Positions 60,209-64,000 of a stretch of 64,000 bases of DNA are shown here, one piece after another. The notes below the pieces were generated by a model. The model was given only the letters and a program-made list of their open reading frames with translations. It ran no database searches and was not told the DNA's origin. How positions within the stretch are numbered: the stretch's first letter is position 1; every line of letters begins with the position of its first letter. A program made the position numbers and the translations under genes. Origin of the DNA: Winogradskyella costae (lineage in GTDB: Bacteria > Bacteroidota > Bacteroidia > Flavobacteriales > Flavobacteriaceae); assembly GCF_013403865.1 (NCBI RefSeq), contig NZ_JABFDK010000001.1, forward strand, positions 1,054,001 to 1,118,000, given 5' to 3'.

Positions 60209-62920
60209 TTAGTCAACTATAATTTTCTTAGTTACTTTTTGAGCGCCATCTACAATGGTTAATAAATACACACCAGATTGTGCGTTATTAAGTTGAATAG
60301 TCTCTTCGAATCTACCTCCATTTTGGAAGTTCTTTGCATAAATAGATCTCCCTCTAATATCATAAACAGCTACAGAAACGTCCTCTCCAGACCTTGGATT
60401 AAATTGGATATTAAATGTGCCATTATTTGGATTTGGATAAATACTTAATTGATCTAGTTCGTTATCCTGCACCGACAATACGGGTTGAACAGAGTTTTCA
60501 CAAACCTCAATTGTTACTGTGTTTATTGCACTATCAGTACCGTTAACTGTATTGTCAAAAATAAAGAATACCCAATCCCCTTGAGAGTTTGTACCATCTA
60601 CAACAGATAATGCATCTTGTGGAATAACGCGATCTCCATTACTTAAAGTAGCACAATTGATAGCACCACCCTCATCATCAAAAATTAAATTTGGATTTGC
60701 AGTACCAGAACATTCTTGGGTCGCTAAGTTATAAAGGGATGTACCGGTATAAGCTGGGTGCCTAAAACCATATAATAAATCACCACTATTGGGGTGTGTT
60801 ATATCTACTGAAATATTTGCATCTGTGATATTTAAAGAAACTGGTACATTAAGCCCATAGCCTGAGTAATTCGCTAAGCTTTCTGGTACTCTTAAACCCC
60901 CAAAATCATAGGTGTAACTTTCACATACGTCTACAGCTTCATAAATATAATTACCTATAGCGAAAAAAGTAGTATTAAGGTTGTAAAAAATATTTCCCGC
61001 ACCTTCAACCATTATTCTACATTTTGCTGCACTTACGTTAGGAACAACAATCTGGTGAGAGCCGTCATTTGGCACATTAGTAGCTAAAAAAGTATTATAT
61101 GTTAAACCTTCGTCTGTTGAAAGTCGAATATTAACATTTGCCGTATTAACACCGTTACCAGTTGTACCAGCGACATTCCAAGTTATGGTTTCTGTTTCGC
61201 CAGGCGTCCAAGTGATTTCATTAGCGCTTTGTGATGTCACAGTAAATGGACCCGCTGTAAAAACATTAGAAATAGTCATTTGGTCCGAATCTGTTTGTCC
61301 GCCTCTAGCATCATTATCTCTAACAGTTAGCATAAAATTAATACTTCTGGTTAAATTAGATAATTTTTCCCATTCTGTTGATGTCCCTCCATTAGTTAAA
61401 ACATCTGAAAACTTCGGTACATACCTTATCGGATCATCAGTACCTTCGTAAGACCTTACTAAAGGCCCAGTGAACGTTGTTTCTGTTGGCAATCCTGCAG
61501 ATCCTAAATCGTATTGTTCCCAAGTGTAAGTTAATGTTTCGAGACCATCTGCATCCGTAGAATTATTACCATTTAGTTTATAAGGAGTTCCTCTAGGTAT
61601 GGTATAATCAGCTCCTGCATTTGCTACAGGTTCCGTATTCCCTGTTGAGATAGTATTTATTGGACAAGCCCCTGAACTAGTCACATGACTCCATATAGTA
61701 TTTAAACTGTTTTGATGAAAATAAGCATCACTTCCAAATTGTATATTATCAGAACCACAAATACCTGCATAGGCCATAATAGTTGTTCCACTTCCCGGCT
61801 CATAGGCAGTAGAACTAGATCTATTTGCACCTGAACAACTTCCCACTGTTCCGTTAAAAGTGTGTGGTGCTCCAAACTGATGACCAAGTTCGTGAGCAAC
61901 GTAATCTACATCGTAAGAATCACCAATTGGTTGATTAGACCCAGTAATACCTCTTCCCTTTCTACTACCAACGCATGTAGATGCTAAACTTGCTAAACCA
62001 CCTGAAGAACTGGTGCTAAATGTATGTCCTATGTCAAAATTAGAAGTACCTATTTGAGCGGTAATTTGATTATGACTTTGTTGAATTAATAAGCTTCCAT
62101 TATCATTATCAAATGGGTCAGTTTCAGCGTTAGTATAAATTAAACTAGCATTATTAGCAACTAAGGTCATTGTAATTGACAATTCTCTTTCATAAATACC
62201 ATTTATTCTTGTCATGGTTGTTACTACCGCTGCCAATGCTTCGGCAACAGTTCCTCCATGAAAAGCGGCATATTCCCCTGTACAAGCTATAGCTATACGA
62301 TAATTTCTCAAAATACCATCATCAGCATTTTTCGTTGTAGGAGCATTAAAAGTCCTAGCATCGAAGGCAGCGTCTTCATCTATAACACCACATTCAAATT
62401 GAAAATCACTTTCTGTTAAATCACTCTTAGAATAAACCGTGTATATATGCCCTTCTTTAGAAAATGGATCAATAAACTGAGTCCCCTTTGATGTGCCTAA
62501 AAACATGGCATGAAAACCTTTAGGTGTAATACTAAACCTAATTATTTCTGTAGGATTATCAATGCCTTGGCCAGCATAAGTTCTCATATTTGGAAACTCC
62601 GCCTGTAGTTCTGGCTCCATAATTGAAGCTTCAAACACTTTGAACCGATTTAGTTCACCTTCCGAATTTGGAAAAGAAATTATAGTATTTCCTGGATTTT
62701 CTCTGTTTCCGACATTTTGAAGCGCATTTTTTAACTTTTCAATGCTTAATTGAAAAAAAACCTCAGATTTAAGATTAATTTTTCTTACAACCTGTTCTGT
62801 TTTTTTTGCTTTTGATTCATTAATACTACTCCACAATTCATCTGATGTTTGCGAAGTTGCTGAAATAGAAAAGCATACCATTAAAATAGCTATACATTTT
62901 GCTACGTAATTTTGAGACAT
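60209..62920 (-). CDS. Secreted reprolysin-like (M12B) zinc metalloprotease with T9SS tail
   Basis: A 903-residue exported protease. After the signal peptide and a propeptide-like region the zinc site HELGHQFGAPH lies near residues 342-352. A Ser/Gly-rich region and Fn3/PKD-like parts (NTEPVANAGADYTIPRGTPY) follow, then a proprotein-convertase P-type domain (NISDANISVDITHPNSGDLL-like, about 680-810). The C-terminal LSIYPNPNNGTFNIQF ... KKIIVD is a T9SS type A sorting signal, so the protein goes through the type IX system to the surface. It is a single-gene unit with its own terminator. Confidence 0.93.
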   Translation of the reverse strand: MSQNYVAKCIAILMVCFSISATSQTSDELWSSINESKAKKTEQVVRKINLKSEVFFQLSIEKLKNALQNVGNRENPGNTIISFPNSEGELNRFKVFEASIMEPELQAEFPNMRTYAGQGIDNPTEIIRFSITPKGFHAMFLGTSKGTQFIDPFSKEGHIYTVYSKSDLTESDFQFECGVIDEDAAFDARTFNAPTTKNADDGILRNYRIAIACTGEYAAFHGGTVAEALAAVVTTMTRINGIYERELSITMTLVANNASLIYTNAETDPFDNDNGSLLIQQSHNQITAQIGTSNFDIGHTFSTSSSGGLASLASTCVGSRKGRGITGSNQPIGDSYDVDYVAHELGHQFGAPHTFNGTVGSCSGANRSSSTAYEPGSGTTIMAYAGICGSDNIQFGSDAYFHQNSLNTIWSHVTSSGACPINTISTGNTEPVANAGADYTIPRGTPYKLNGNNSTDADGLETLTYTWEQYDLGSAGLPTETTFTGPLVRSYEGTDDPIRYVPKFSDVLTNGGTSTEWEKLSNLTRSINFMLTVRDNDARGGQTDSDQMTISNVFTAGPFTVTSQSANEITWTPGETETITWNVAGTTGNGVNTANVNIRLSTDEGLTYNTFLATNVPNDGSHQIVVPNVSAAKCRIMVEGAGNIFYNLNTTFFAIGNYIYEAVDVCESYTYDFGGLRVPESLANYSGYGLNVPVSLNITDANISVDITHPNSGDLLYGFRHPAYTGTSLYNLATQECSGTANPNLIFDDEGGAINCATLSNGDRVIPQDALSVVDGTNSQGDWVFFIFDNTVNGTDSAINTVTIEVCENSVQPVLSVQDNELDQLSIYPNPNNGTFNIQFNPRSGEDVSVAVYDIRGRSIYAKNFQNGGRFEETIQLNNAQSGVYLLTIVDGAQKVTKKIIVD

Positions 62921-63015
62921 AATTTGTTTTTTTTTAAATAATCCTTAAAGTTACGGTAATAATTTTATAAATAATAAACCGTACTCTGTTGAATACGCAT
63001 AGAAACATCATTAAA

Positions 63016-63050
63016 TAAAAAAAACCCAAATTTACATTTGGGTTTTTTTT
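63016..63050 (-). terminator. Intrinsic terminator of accC
   Basis: AAACCCAAAT (63022-63031) pairs with ATTTGGGTTT (63036-63045), and the A-tract to the left becomes a U-tract on the minus strand. It lies directly behind the accC stop. Confidence 0.88.
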
Positions 63051-64000
63051 CTATTCTTCAATCTCTTTTTCTAATTTAAAATCTTCCATAAACTTAGTCG
63101 TATAATTACCTGCTAAATAATCTGGATGATCCATTAGCTGCCTATGAAAAGGTATTGTTGTTTTAATACCTTCAATCACAAACTCGTCTAACGCACGTTT
63201 CATTTTATTGATAGCTTCTTCCCGCGTTTGAGCCGTTGTAATTAATTTCGCGATCATAGAATCGTAATTAGGAGGAATGCTATAACCCGCATAAACATGA
63301 GTATCTAATCGCACTCCATGTCCACCTGGCGCATGTAAGGTTGTTATTCTACCTGGTGACGGTCTAAAATCGTTAAATGGATCTTCAGCATTAATTCTAC
63401 ATTCTATAGAATGCAAGTTTGGAGTATAGTTTTTACCAGAAATTGGCACACCTGCAGCTACTAATATTTGCTCTCTAATTAAATCGAAATCAATAACTTG
63501 TTCTGTAATTGGGTGTTCTACTTGGATACGTGTATTCATTTCCATAAAGTAAAAATTTCTATGTTTATCTACTAGAAATTCTACCGTACCAGCACCTTCA
63601 TATTTAATGAACTCAGCAGCTTTCACAGCAGCTTTACCCATTTTAGTTCTCAGTTTATCAGTCATAAAAGGAGAAGGCACTTCTTCTGTTAATTTTTGAT
63701 GACGTCTTTGTATAGAGCAATCTCTTTCTGATAAATGACATGCTTTTCCACGAGAATCACCAACAATTTGAATTTCAATATGGCGTGGCTCTTCGATAAG
63801 CTTTTCCATATACATATCATCATTTCCAAAAGCAGCTTTAGACTCTGAACGTGCAGATTCCCATGCATTTTGAAGATCTTCTGGTTTCCAAACGGCACGC
63901 ATACCTTTTCCACCACCACCTGCAGAAGCCTTAAGCATTACAGGATACCCTGTTTCTTTAGCGACTTTTACACAGTCTTCAAAAGTTTCAATAATACCTT
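63051..64000 (-). CDS. accC: Acetyl-CoA carboxylase biotin carboxylase subunit (C-terminal part)
   Basis: The frame is open to the right window edge; the N-terminal Rossmann region is cut off. The visible 315 or so residues hold the ATP-grasp domain (MLKASAGGGGKGMR, ERDCSIQRRHQKLTEEVPSP, MEMNTRIQVEHPITEQV) and the biotin-carboxylase C-terminal domain (IECRINAEDPFNDFRPSPG, LDTHVYAGYSIPPNYDSMIAKLI). The enzyme carboxylates biotin on the carrier protein in the first step of fatty-acid synthesis. An ATG inside the domain (63938) is not the true start. accB would be expected next to it, outside the window. Confidence 0.95.
   Translation of the reverse strand, partial: GIIETFEDCVKVAKETGYPVMLKASAGGGGKGMRAVWKPEDLQNAWESARSESKAAFGNDDMYMEKLIEEPRHIEIQIVGDSRGKACHLSERDCSIQRRHQKLTEEVPSPFMTDKLRTKMGKAAVKAAEFIKYEGAGTVEFLVDKHRNFYFMEMNTRIQVEHPITEQVIDFDLIREQILVAAGVPISGKNYTPNLHSIECRINAEDPFNDFRPSPGRITTLHAPGGHGVRLDTHVYAGYSIPPNYDSMIAKLITTAQTREEAINKMKRALDEFVIEGIKTTIPFHRQLMDHPDYLAGNYTTKFMEDFKLEKEIEE

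Noticed and set aside
63689..63938. accC starting at the ATG at 63938
   Set aside because: The frame continues upstream to the window edge with typical AccC sequence (IIETFEDCVKVAKETGYPV), so the ATG is internal.

Overview
The window looks like chromosomal DNA of a marine member of the Flavobacteriaceae (Bacteroidota). It is AT-rich and has a SusC/SusD pair, a secreted protease with a type IX secretion (T9SS) C-terminal tail, several TAnnTTTG-type -7 promoter boxes and few clear Shine-Dalgarno sites. No plasmid or phage replication genes are visible. Both ends cut genes: an S9 prolyl oligopeptidase on the left and accC on the right. Species cannot be fixed from this sequence.

Positions 1-19.8 kb are mostly housekeeping: asd, mscL, tdk-alr, rsmI, recJ, lpxH, queD, a flavin disulfide oxidoreductase, a uracil-DNA-glycosylase-family protein, OmpA-type and MFS membrane proteins, an NrtS-like protein, a 2OG-Fe(II) oxygenase and a MATE transporter. 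Positions 19.9-37.56 kb hold a one-directional 13-gene carbohydrate island: two paralogous GntR/FCD regulators, gluconokinase, 6-phosphogluconate dehydrogenase, a mannonate/gluconate-dehydratase-like enolase, SusC, SusD, an SDR, a leucine-rich-repeat secreted protein, a Gfo/Idh/MocA oxidoreductase, a sodium:solute symporter, an unrecognised lipoprotein and a PL7 alginate-lyase-family lipoprotein. Extracellular PL7 cleavage, SusCD import, inner-membrane symport and reduction/dehydration/phosphorylation of sugar acids form a plausible route, but KDG kinase, KDPG aldolase and KdgF are absent from this locus.

The island is bracketed by two 127-bp direct repeats (118/127 identical) made of the 3' end of a GNAT acetyltransferase gene. 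The left copy is a decayed gnat fragment fused to the MATE start; the right copy is the end of an intact gnat gene. The simplest reading is that the island was inserted into a former gnat-MATE operon. Three island promoters carry tandem TGGTnnACCA-type operators lying on the -7 box, similar to the UxuR/ExuR operator type. A second, broken PL7 gene lies just outside the island, behind a tRNA-Ala gene.

Positions 39.4-51.4 kb hold a 7TM hybrid histidine kinase, an alpha/beta hydrolase, AddB- and AddA-like nuclease/helicase genes separated by an ompA-type gene and kbl, followed by a superoxide dismutase. Positions 52.1-57.8 kb hold a compact type III polyketide synthase cluster (PPTase, ACP, ketosynthase, dehydratase, type III PKS, methyltransferase, FAD oxidoreductase), probably for a modified aromatic or pyrone lipid. 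The rest holds a GreA-like protein, mtgA, an FAD oxidoreductase, a secreted M12B-like protease and accC.
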